Source of the DNA: CAZPAN01 sp964428485
GTDB lineage: Bacteria > Actinomycetota > Coriobacteriia > Coriobacteriales > CADBOM01
Direction of reading: 5' to 3'
DNA: 7,400 bases
Assembly: GCA_964428485.1 (NCBI GenBank)
Contig: CAYRYP010000065.1
Span: 1 to 7,400 of the forward strand
The notes under the pieces are model-generated. The model worked only from the letters and a program-made list of their open reading frames with translations. It was not told the origin of the DNA and did no database searches. Positions 1-5,950 of this stretch are shown here, piece after piece. Each line of letters opens with the position of its first letter. The stretch's first letter is position 1. The translations under genes were made by a program, and so were the position numbers.

Positions 1-101
1 GTCGACCTCGTGATCGTGCGCGAGCTCACCGGGGGCATCTACTTTGGTGAGAGGGCCACCGAGGAGGGAGTCGAGGGCGCCGGCGTCGATGGGACCTGTG
101 G
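1..101 (+). CDS. leuB: 3-isopropylmalate dehydrogenase, internal fragment at contig edge
   Basis: This stretch reads in frame 1 without a stop as the LeuB segment containing VRELTGGIYFGE. It ends at a run of Ns. The same protein segment appears again at 220-320, inside the longer leuB piece, so this is not a second gene. It looks like the last bases of a contig that really overlaps the next contig. The N-terminal part of leuB should lie upstream, outside the window. The reading frame stays open across the gap only because the placeholder is ten Ns long, so a continuous protein through the gap should not be trusted. Confidence 0.75.
1..101 (+). repeat. First copy of a 101-bp near-identical duplication, probably artefactual
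   Basis: Bases 1-101 match 220-320 without indels. They differ at four positions: 45/264 (T/C), 48/267 (T/C), 69/288 (A/G) and 84/303 (C/T). All four are third codon positions and change no amino acid. The copy stops exactly at the N run, which points to an unmerged contig overlap between two strain variants rather than a real tandem repeat. Confidence 0.9.
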
Positions 102-111
102 NNNNNNNNNN
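102..111. other. Assembly gap (10 Ns)
   Basis: Ten consecutive Ns inside leuB. The base order on the right (112-219) is the LeuB sequence that should precede the repeated 101 bases, so the two sides overlap rather than follow each other. The true distance is therefore probably negative (overlapping contigs) and the length of ten is a placeholder. Confidence 0.95.
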
Positions 112-942
112 CTCCTGGCGCTGCGTAAGTCCATGGGAGCGTACTGCAATCTGCGTCCCATCCGGATCTTCGAGCCTCTGATCGACTCCTCCACGCTCAA
201 GCCAGAGGTCGTTCGAGGCGTCGACCTCGTGATCGTGCGCGAGCTCACCGGGGGCATCTACTTCGGCGAGAGGGCCACCGAGGAGGGGGTCGAGGGCGCC
301 GGTGTCGATGGGACCTGTGGAAGGCGCGCGCACGACACGATGGAGTACAGCGAGTACGAGATCGTGCGGATCGCGCGAAAGGCCTTCGAGGTAGCCCGCA
401 AGAGGGGTTCGAGGGTAACCTCCGTCGACAAAGCCAACGTACTCGACTCCTCCAAGCTCTGGAGGAAGATCGTCCATGAGCTGGGGCAAAGTGACTATCC
501 CGATGTCGAGCTCGACGACATGCTGGTTGACAACGCCGCGATGCAGCTCGTGAAGAACCCGAGAGCGTTTGATGTCATACTCACGGAGAATACCTTCGGC
601 GACATTCTCTCCGACGAGGCCTCGATGATCGTAGGATCGCTCGGAATGCTCGCCTCCGCCTCGCTCGGTGATCTGACGCCGATTTTCGAGCCCTGCCACG
701 GCTCGGCGCCCGATATCGCGGGCAAGGGAATAGCCAACCCGCTGGCGCAGATACTCTCCGTTGCGATGATGCTGCGCTACGCGCTCGACATGGAAGAGGC
801 CGCCCAACGCATCGAAGAGGCAGTGGACAAGGTCCTTTCGCAGGGTTGGGTAACCCCCGACCTCGCGCTCGGCGATCACGACCCCGACAAGGTGCTCGAC
901 ACCTCTGGCATGGGCGACAAGGTAATGGAGGCCATTGGCTAG
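112..942 (+). CDS. leuB: 3-isopropylmalate dehydrogenase LeuB, C-terminal 276 residues
   Basis: LeuB is the NAD-dependent decarboxylating dehydrogenase of leucine synthesis. It also oxidises beta-methylmalate to 2-oxobutyrate in the citramalate route to isoleucine. Counting from the first codon after the gap, the piece shows the LeuB signature VRELTGGIYFG (42-52), the catalytic tyrosine in DTMEYS (Tyr79), the catalytic lysine in VDKANVL (Lys107), the metal-binding NTFGDILSDEA (160-170) and the cofactor-site motif EPCHGSAPDIAGKGIANP (193-210). Roughly the first 85-90 residues of a normal protein of about 360 are missing, cut off by the assembly gap. The RELTGGIYFG loop favours LeuB over isocitrate or tartrate dehydrogenase. 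ilvE follows 34 bases later on the same strand, so leuB is likely the upstream gene of an operon with ilvE and cimA. Confidence 0.95.
   Translation, partial: LLALRKSMGAYCNLRPIRIFEPLIDSSTLKPEVVRGVDLVIVRELTGGIYFGERATEEGVEGAGVDGTCGRRAHDTMEYSEYEIVRIARKAFEVARKRGSRVTSVDKANVLDSSKLWRKIVHELGQSDYPDVELDDMLVDNAAMQLVKNPRAFDVILTENTFGDILSDEASMIVGSLGMLASASLGDLTPIFEPCHGSAPDIAGKGIANPLAQILSVAMMLRYALDMEEAAQRIEEAVDKVLSQGWVTPDLALGDHDPDKVLDTSGMGDKVMEAIG
220..320 (+). repeat. Second copy of the 101-bp near-identical duplication, within leuB
   Basis: This is the partner of bases 1-101. It sits in its expected place in the LeuB protein: it follows residues NLRPIRIFEPL...LKPEVV and is followed by the catalytic tyrosine region. 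This copy is therefore the natural one in the assembled gene. Confidence 0.9.
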
Positions 943-976
943 ACGATAGCAGGCCTATGACGACAGGAGGATATCA

Positions 977-1900
977 ATGGCTGTTGGTATAGTCGAGAGC
1001 GAGTACATCTGGAAGAACGGGGAGCTGATCCCCTGGAAGGACGCGACCACGCACGTCCTCAGCCATGCATTGCACTACGGCACCGCTGTGTTCGAGGGCA
1101 TGAGGTGCTACAAAACCGACAATGGTCCGGCGGTGTTTCGCCTGATCGACCATATGGAGCGCCTCGAGCGTTCTGGCAAGATGATCATGATGCCACTTCC
1201 CTATACGGTCGAGCAGCTCTGCGACGCTACCTGCGAGATGATCAAGGCCAACGGTCTCGAGTCGTGCTACATCCGCCCGCTTGCCTACAGGGGCTTCGGA
1301 TCGATGGGCGTCGATCCAAGGGAGAGCCCGATCGACGTTGTCATTGCAGCTTGGCCATGGGATGCCTACCTAGGCGAAGAGGCCCTCAACAACGGCATCG
1401 CAGTGGGAGTCTCGTCTTGGAGGCAACGTTCCGCCAACTCCACTCCCGGCGGCATCAAGTCGTCCGCGAGCTATCTCAACTCCGGCCTTGCCCACATGGA
1501 GGTCGAACTCAACGGCTACGGTGAGGCCATTCTCCTCAACGAGGATGGGAAGGTTGCCGAGGGTTCTGGTGAGAACATCTTCATCGTCCGTGACGGTGAG
1601 CTCATCACCCCGCCTCTGTCCGACGGGGTGCTCCCCGGCATCACCCGCGACTCAGTGATCAAGGTCGCCCGCGACGCCGGATACACCGTGCGCGAGATGT
1701 CGCTGGTTCGCACCGAGCTCTACACCGCCGATGAGGTCTTCATGACCGGGTCCGCCGCCGAGCTCACGCCCGTCAACTCGATCGATAGGCGCGATGTCCC
1801 CTGTCCGGGCAAGATCACCAAGGACATTCAGAAGAGGTTCTTCGACGTTCTCAACGGGCGCAACGACAAGTTCTCGGATTGGAACTACTACATTCGATGA
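977..1900 (+). CDS. ilvE: Branched-chain amino acid aminotransferase
   Basis: This is a 307-residue class IV, PLP-dependent aminotransferase. It transfers an amino group between glutamate and the 2-oxo acids of valine, leucine and isoleucine, in the cytoplasm. Visible features are the N-terminal HALHYGTAVFEGMR (30-43), FRLIDHMERL (54-63), the Schiff-base lysine Lys161 in GGIKSSASYLNS, the EGSGENIF motif with Glu195, the PGITRDSV loop (220-227) and the phosphate-binding MTGSAAELTPV (256-266). The length is normal for the family. The ATG is supported by AGGAGG at 965-970, six bases upstream. The stop codon overlaps the cimA start (ATGA, 1897-1900), so the two are likely translationally coupled. 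D-amino acid aminotransferase is a related alternative, but the motifs and the leuB/cimA context favour IlvE. Confidence 0.95.
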   Translation: MAVGIVESEYIWKNGELIPWKDATTHVLSHALHYGTAVFEGMRCYKTDNGPAVFRLIDHMERLERSGKMIMMPLPYTVEQLCDATCEMIKANGLESCYIRPLAYRGFGSMGVDPRESPIDVVIAAWPWDAYLGEEALNNGIAVGVSSWRQRSANSTPGGIKSSASYLNSGLAHMEVELNGYGEAILLNEDGKVAEGSGENIFIVRDGELITPPLSDGVLPGITRDSVIKVARDAGYTVREMSLVRTELYTADEVFMTGSAAELTPVNSIDRRDVPCPGKITKDIQKRFFDVLNGRNDKFSDWNYYIR

Positions 1901-3471
1901 TCGAGGCGTACGACACGACGCTTCGAGATGGTACGCAGGCCGAGGGCGCTTCGCTCTCGGTCGAGGACAAGCTGCGTATCATCTCGAGGCTCGACGCTCT
2001 CGGGATCTCCTATATCGAGGCTGGATATCCCGCGTCCAACTCCAAGGATGCAGAGGTCTTTGCGCGTGTGGGTGAGCTTGGGCTTGTGACCTCCAAGGTC
2101 GTCGCCTTCTCGATGCCATGCAGGAAGGGTATGCACCCTCAGGATGACCCTGCCATAGCTACTCTGCTTGACTCCGGTGCGCGATATGTTGCGATAGTGG
2201 GTAAGGCTGCCTCCCTTCACGTTACCAAGACCCTCCAGATCCCGCTGGAGGAGAATCTGCGTATGATCTCCGAGACCATCGAGTACCTGACGAACCTCGG
2301 CATCACCGTGTTCTTCGACGCGGAGCATTTCTTCGATGGGTACAAGAGCGACCACACCTACTCTGTTGAGGTTCTGGAGACGGCTGCGCGCGCGGGGGCT
2401 GAAAGAGTAGTGCTTTGCGACACCAATGGGTCCGCTATGCCTCATGAGGTCTTCTCAATAGTCGGCGATATCATCTCGAGGTTCAAGGCTGCGTCGCTCC
2501 GATGCGGGATTGCCATGCACGCACACGACGACTGCGGCTGTGCGGTGGCCAACTCGATCGAGGCCGTCCGTGCTGGTGCGTGTCAGGTGCAGGGAACCGT
2601 GAACGGATATGGCGAGAGGGTTGGAAACGCCGACCTCCTCACCGTGATAGCCAACCTTGAACTCAAGCTGGGATACGACTGCATCGGCAGGGAGGGCTGC
2701 GAGAAGCTGACCTCCACCGCGAACTTCGTCGCTGATGTCTTTAACAAGGTTCTCCCGGCGAACAAGCCCTTCGTGGGCTCCTCTGCGTTCGCGCATAAGG
2801 GAGGCCTTCATGTCTCTGCCCTCTCCAGGCTCCCGTTTGCTTACGAGCACGTCGCGCCGGAGGCTGTGGGCAACCGTTCTCACATCGTTGTGAGCGAGTT
2901 GTCGGGGAAGTCGTCCATCATCGCCAAGTGCGAGGAGTATGGGATTGACATCGGAGACGATGCGATCGACGCCAGGCAGATTCTCGATAGGGTGAAGGAG
3001 CTGGAGCATCAGGGCTATTCGTTCGAGCTGGCCGATGCCTCCCTGGAGCTTCTGATGAGAAGGGCGCTCGGCCAGGATACCCCGATATTCGAGTTTGAGT
3101 CCTATCGCGTGATAACCGACAGGCTTGCGAACGGACATACGCTGACCGAGGCCATCATCAAGATCCACGTGGGAGACGAGAGGTTTGTGGCGACGGGGGA
3201 GGGTAACGGCCCCGTCAACGCCCTCGACGTTGCGCTTAGAAACGCCATCACCAGGTTCTACCCGCAGGTGACCGATATCAGCCTCACCGACTTCAAGGTG
3301 CGCGTGCTCGACGAGTCGAGCGGGACGGACTCTGTGACTAGGGTTCTTATTGAGTCCAGGTGCGGCCAGCGCAGCTGGGTGACGATCGGGGTGGACGGCA
3401 ACATCATCGAGGCTTCTTGGAGGGCTTTGGTGGACTCCCTGGCCTACGGAATCTGCATTGTTAACGCCTGA
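1897..3471 (+). CDS. cimA: (R)-citramalate synthase, LeuA/CimA family
   Basis: The likely reaction is condensation of pyruvate with acetyl-CoA to citramalate, the entry step to isoleucine without threonine. The chosen ATG gives 524 residues starting MIEAYDTTLRDGTQ. An upstream TTG at 1879 would add six residues but lies inside ilvE, and family members begin near YDTTLRDG. The N-terminal DRE-TIM barrel shows DTTLRDGTQAEG (6-17), YIEAGYPASNSKD (39-51), CDTNGSAMPHE (174-184), the metal-binding His208-x-His210 in MHAHDDCGCAVANS, and NGYGERVGNADL (236-247). FAHKGGLHVSA (about 308-318) follows, and the C-terminal part (about 390-524) fits the LeuA regulatory dimerisation domain, the usual site of end-product feedback. 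No good Shine-Dalgarno sequence precedes the ATG, which fits coupling to ilvE through the four-base overlap. 2-Isopropylmalate synthase or homocitrate synthase are relatives. The YDTTLRDGTQ-EG form and total length favour CimA. Confidence 0.88.
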   Translation: MIEAYDTTLRDGTQAEGASLSVEDKLRIISRLDALGISYIEAGYPASNSKDAEVFARVGELGLVTSKVVAFSMPCRKGMHPQDDPAIATLLDSGARYVAIVGKAASLHVTKTLQIPLEENLRMISETIEYLTNLGITVFFDAEHFFDGYKSDHTYSVEVLETAARAGAERVVLCDTNGSAMPHEVFSIVGDIISRFKAASLRCGIAMHAHDDCGCAVANSIEAVRAGACQVQGTVNGYGERVGNADLLTVIANLELKLGYDCIGREGCEKLTSTANFVADVFNKVLPANKPFVGSSAFAHKGGLHVSALSRLPFAYEHVAPEAVGNRSHIVVSELSGKSSIIAKCEEYGIDIGDDAIDARQILDRVKELEHQGYSFELADASLELLMRRALGQDTPIFEFESYRVITDRLANGHTLTEAIIKIHVGDERFVATGEGNGPVNALDVALRNAITRFYPQVTDISLTDFKVRVLDESSGTDSVTRVLIESRCGQRSWVTIGVDGNIIEASWRALVDSLAYGICIVNA

Positions 3472-3476
3472 AATGT

Positions 3477-3496
3477 CTGAGACCTTTCGGTCTGAG
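3477..3496 (+). terminator. Short hairpin just after cimA
   Basis: AGACC (3480-3484) pairs with GGTCT (3489-3493) across a TTTC loop, and CT/AG extend the stem past a G-G mismatch. It begins six bases after the cimA stop. No T-run follows, so alone it is a weak terminator. It may act together with the larger hairpin downstream. Confidence 0.35.
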
Positions 3497-3505
3497 GATA
3501 TGAGA

Positions 3506-3543
3506 AACGGCCACACACAGGAATGTCCCTGCATGTGGCCGTT
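3506..3543. terminator. Two-way terminator hairpin between convergent cimA and the metal ATPase
   Basis: AACGGCCACA (3506-3515) and TGTGGCCGTT (3534-3543) are perfect reverse complements. An inner CAGG/CCTG stem (3518-3521 with 3528-3531) extends the hairpin past a small internal loop. It lies between two genes that end facing each other. The T-tracts are short on both strands (GCAGTTT on +, GTTTCTC on -), so termination strength is uncertain, but position and stem quality support the call. Confidence 0.7.
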
Positions 3544-3567
3544 GCAGTTTGAGTGAATCACCGCTAT

Positions 3568-5463
3568 CTATCTGGACAGACTCATGCTCCTCATTGCGTT
3601 TAGGATCGCGATGACCGCGACTCCCACGTCTCCGAAAACGGCAATCCACATGTTCGCGATTCCAAGTGCGGCGAGCACTAAGATCACGATCTTTACGCCG
3701 ATGGCGAAGATGATGTTCTGCCACACAATACGCATGGTCCTTCGTGCCAGTCGGATGGCGAGGGCGATCTTGGAGGGCTTGTCATCGACCAGGACCACAT
3801 CCGCAGCCTCGATGGCGGCATCGGAGCCGACCCCACCCATCGCGATCCCAACGTCGGCACGGGTGAGCACTGGGGCGTCGTTGATGCCGTCCCCGACGAA
3901 GGCAAGTTTGCCATTCTCAGGCTCCTGCTCGATGAGCTTCTCAACTATCTCGACCTTGTCCTGGGGCATCAACTGTGCATGGTACTCGTCTATCCCAAGG
4001 TTGCTGGCGACGGCGGTGGCAACCTCAACACGATCCCCAGTGAGCATGACGGTCTTTTTGATACCGGCGGACTTGAGGGATGCGATCGCCTCCTGTGCAT
4101 CGTCCTTAACCACGTCGGCGATGACGATGTGACCGGAGTACTCGCCGTCGATGGTGACATGCAGAATGGTCCCGGTTAGCTCGCAATCGTGCCACGACGA
4201 TCCATGACTCGACATCAGCTTGTCGTTTCCGACGAGAACCACGTGCTCATCCACCATGGCTCTGACCCCGTGTCCACCGGACTCGCTGACCTCCGAGATC
4301 TTGTCGGTGTCGATCTCACCGGAGTAGGCCTCCCTTATGGAGAGCGCGATCGGGTGGTTGGAGAAGGCCTCTGCGTGTGCGGCCATCGAAAGGATCGTAT
4401 CCGGGTCCATGTTGGACTTGGGATGAACCGCCACGACGTTAAAAGTGCCGTCGGTAAGGGTGCCGGTCTTGTCGAAGACGACAGTGTCGACCTTGGAGAG
4501 CGCCTCCAGGTAGTTGCCGCCTTTGACGAGAATTCCTGCTCTCGAGGCGCCACCGATTCCACCGAAGAAGGAGAGCGGCACAGAGATGACGAGTGCGCAC
4601 GGGCATGAGACCACGAGGAAGGTGAGTCCTCGCTGCACCCAGTCGTTCCACATGCCGCCGAACAGGAGGGGCGGAACGATTGCGAGGATGACCGCGATGG
4701 TGACGACGATGGGTGTGTAGTACCTGGCGAAGCGCGTGATGAACCTCTCGGTCTTAGCTTTCTTCTCTGAGGCGTTCTCCACCAGTTCGAGGATTCTGGA
4801 GACGGTTGATTCGCCGAACTCTTTCGTCACCTTTACGGTCAAGGTGCCGGTCATGTTGATGCAGCCCGAGAGCACCTCGGCTCCCTCAGAGACCACCATG
4901 GGCACCGACTCTCCGGTGAGTGCCGCCGTGTCGAGCTGGCTGGATCCCGAGATGACAACTCCGTCGAGTGGGACCCTGTCGCCAACCTTGATGATGATTT
5001 CGTCGCCCACCGAGATCTCCTCGGGGTCTACCTCCACGAGATTTCCGTCGCGCATGATGTTGGCATAGTCTGGCGCAATGTCCATCATGTCAGAGATAGA
5101 CTTGCGCGACTTGCCCACGGCATATCCCTGAAACAGTTCTCCCACCTGGTAGAAGAGCATGACCGCGGCTCCCTCTGCCATGTGCGGATCGGTCTCGGGG
5201 AAGAGCACCAGCGCGAAAGCGCCCATGGTGGCGATGGTCATCAGAAAGTTCTCATCGAGGAACTGGCCGTGCCCGATGTTCCTTATCGCCTTCCAGATGA
5301 CATCGTAGCCTGCGATCAGATACGGTATGAGGAACAATCCGAACTCGACCCAGAGCCCCACACCCGAGCCAAACCAGGATTCCAACGGCAAGAGCATCAC
5401 GATCGCAAATATCACGAGTGCGATAACGATGCGTAGGAGCATCCTCTTCTGCTTGACTGTCAT
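3568..5463 (-). CDS. zntA: Zn/Cd/Pb-translocating P1B-type ATPase without N-terminal metal-binding domain
   Basis: This 631-residue inner-membrane pump exports soft divalent metal ions at the cost of ATP. Family motifs in order are: hydrophobic segments near 8-26, 34-53, 72-90 and 96-115; the actuator motif TGES (183-186); membrane segments near 250-270 and 278-300 with the metal-binding CPC (287-289); the phosphorylated DKTGT (Asp331); the HP dipeptide of the nucleotide domain (370-371); TGD (475-477); GDGINDAP (524-531); and two final membrane segments. Lys591 and Asp612 in the last two segments match the pattern of Zn/Cd/Pb pumps (ZntA/CadA group) rather than copper pumps. There is no HMA domain at the N-terminus. 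The gene encoding a stand-alone HMA protein lies immediately upstream, 42 bases away. The ATG is supported by GAGGAG (complement of 5471-5476) seven bases before it. Substrate choice among Zn, Cd, Pb and Co cannot be settled from sequence. Confidence 0.93.
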   Translation of the reverse strand: MTVKQKRMLLRIVIALVIFAIVMLLPLESWFGSGVGLWVEFGLFLIPYLIAGYDVIWKAIRNIGHGQFLDENFLMTIATMGAFALVLFPETDPHMAEGAAVMLFYQVGELFQGYAVGKSRKSISDMMDIAPDYANIMRDGNLVEVDPEEISVGDEIIIKVGDRVPLDGVVISGSSQLDTAALTGESVPMVVSEGAEVLSGCINMTGTLTVKVTKEFGESTVSRILELVENASEKKAKTERFITRFARYYTPIVVTIAVILAIVPPLLFGGMWNDWVQRGLTFLVVSCPCALVISVPLSFFGGIGGASRAGILVKGGNYLEALSKVDTVVFDKTGTLTDGTFNVVAVHPKSNMDPDTILSMAAHAEAFSNHPIALSIREAYSGEIDTDKISEVSESGGHGVRAMVDEHVVLVGNDKLMSSHGSSWHDCELTGTILHVTIDGEYSGHIVIADVVKDDAQEAIASLKSAGIKKTVMLTGDRVEVATAVASNLGIDEYHAQLMPQDKVEIVEKLIEQEPENGKLAFVGDGINDAPVLTRADVGIAMGGVGSDAAIEAADVVLVDDKPSKIALAIRLARRTMRIVWQNIIFAIGVKIVILVLAALGIANMWIAVFGDVGVAVIAILNAMRSMSLSR

Positions 5464-5505
5464 CTTCCGACTCCTCGATCAGACAAAACGCTGTTTGTAC
5501 TGTGG

Positions 5506-5724
5506 CTACATCACGATGGCGCAGTCGGGCTCGATCTTTTTGATCTCACCCTTGACGGTGTCGAGAATCGAGTCGAAGCGCTCATCGTCGGCGGTGAGGG
5601 TGATCTTCTGGGTCATGAAGCTGACCTTGACGCTCTCGACCCCATCGATCTTGGAGATACGATCCTCCATCTTGGCGGCGCAGTTGGCACAATCGAGGTT
5701 CTCGAGCTTGTATGATTTCTTCAT
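5506..5724 (-). CDS. Stand-alone heavy-metal-associated (HMA) domain protein
   Basis: This is a 72-residue soluble ferredoxin-like metal-binding protein. The motif LDCANCAAKME places the two metal-binding cysteines at Cys12 and Cys15, followed by the usual GVESVKVSF strand (28-36). It is one HMA domain and nothing else. It lies 42 bases upstream of a P1B ATPase that lacks this domain, so it probably serves as the detached metal-binding domain or a small chaperone delivering metal to that pump. A third cysteine, Cys68, lies four residues from the C-terminus (EPDCAIVM) and could add a ligand, though this is speculation. The aspartate before the first cysteine (DCxxC) is often seen in Zn/Cd-type HMA domains. 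GGAG (complement of 5731-5734) lies six bases before the ATG, and an AGGAGA lies slightly further up. It is probably the first gene of a two-gene transcript with the ATPase. Confidence 0.9.
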   Translation of the reverse strand: MKKSYKLENLDCANCAAKMEDRISKIDGVESVKVSFMTQKITLTADDERFDSILDTVKGEIKKIEPDCAIVM

Positions 5725-5761
5725 TCTGATCTCCGATCTCCTGTGTTCTAAAACTTCTCAA

Positions 5762-5789
5762 ATATGAACATATGAACAGACATTCATAT
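5762..5789. promoter_or_regulatory. Operator 1: ArsR/SmtB-like inverted repeat with extra half-site
   Basis: ATATGAA (5770-5776) and TTCATAT (5783-5789) form a perfect inverted repeat with a six-base spacer. This matches the TGAA-N6-TTCA core known for the ArsR/SmtB family of metal-sensing repressors. Another ATATGAAC at 5762-5769 directly abuts the left arm as a tandem half-site. For leftward transcription the site would sit just downstream of the start. For rightward transcription it overlaps both the -35 and -10 region. Which regulator binds is inferred. Confidence 0.7.
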
Positions 5790-5792
5790 AAT
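5765..5792 (+). promoter_or_regulatory. Putative rightward promoter toward the glyoxalase gene
   Basis: A perfect TATAAT lies at 5787-5792, with TGAACA (four of six matches to TTGACA) at 5765-5770 and a 16-base spacer. Transcription would start near 5799 and leave a leader of about 150 bases before the glyoxalase ATG. The elements overlap operator 1. The match could be partly by chance because this stretch is AT-rich. Confidence 0.4.
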
Positions 5793-5802
5793 TACGAAGA
5801 CG

Positions 5803-5831
5803 ATTATACACATATGAAAGCCTGTTCATAT
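5803..5831 (-). promoter_or_regulatory. Putative promoter for the HMA protein and metal ATPase
   Basis: A perfect TATAAT -10 hexamer reads on the - strand (complement of 5803-5808). There is no good -35 hexamer at normal spacing: a TGAACA (complement of 5823-5828) is only 14 bases away. The start would be near 5796, giving a leader of about 70 bases before the HMA ATG. Lack of a good -35 and full overlap with operator 2 would suit a regulated promoter. Confidence 0.5.
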
Positions 5832-5834
5832 GTG
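5809..5834. promoter_or_regulatory. Operator 2: ArsR/SmtB-like inverted repeat
   Basis: CACATATGAA (5809-5818) and TTCATATGTG (5825-5834) are a perfect ten-base inverted repeat with a six-base spacer. The core ATATGAA-N6-TTCATAT is the same as in operator 1, and the centres of the two sites are exactly 42 bp apart. It covers the -35 and spacer region of the leftward promoter to the HMA/ATPase genes, where a bound repressor would block polymerase. Confidence 0.75.
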
Positions 5835-5888
5835 AAAAGAAAAATCCCAGGGGAATACCGGCGAGCGGATTCTAAAATGTTCTCGATA

Positions 5889-5911
5889 CGCTTGAGACAT
5901 CTTCTCAAGCG
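5889..5911 (+). promoter_or_regulatory. Perfect inverted repeat in the leader of the glyoxalase gene
   Basis: CGCTTGAG (5889-5896) and CTCAAGCG (5904-5911) are perfect reverse complements with a seven-base loop, ending 39 bases before the chosen ATG. No T-run follows, so it is not a standard terminator. It could be an RNA hairpin in the leader or a binding site for another regulator. Its function is unknown. Confidence 0.45.
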
Positions 5912-5950
5912 ATGAGTCAGGCCCAGTACGTAAGGAAAGTGGGGAAGCAG

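Noticed and set aside
10..942. A single continuous LeuB protein running through the Ns
   Set aside because: The same segment would occur twice, and the protein part before the gap belongs after the part that follows it. The frame is open only because of the arbitrary gap length.
1879..1896. TTG start for cimA six codons upstream
   Set aside because: It would lengthen the overlap with ilvE. The ATG at 1897 gives the standard family N-terminus and a classic ATGA coupling.
2455..3561. Long open frame of 368 codons on the strand opposite cimA
   Set aside because: It lies fully antisense to a well-supported gene, shows no recognisable motif and reads as low-quality, Arg/His/Val-rich sequence. 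Such frames are common opposite GC-rich genes.
3568..5463. Copper-type P1B ATPase
   Set aside because: CPC alone does not decide. The lysine and GDVG aspartate in the last two membrane segments match the Zn/Cd/Pb group and not the copper-pump signatures.
5912..5950. Upstream ATG for the glyoxalase gene
   Set aside because: It lies at the edge of the 5889-5911 hairpin, has no ribosome binding site and adds 13 residues not typical of the family.
5725..5950. A small gene or ArsR regulator hidden in the divergent intergenic region
   Set aside because: No frame of useful length with a ribosome binding site or helix-turn-helix pattern is present. The open frames there are extensions or antisense of the glyoxalase gene.
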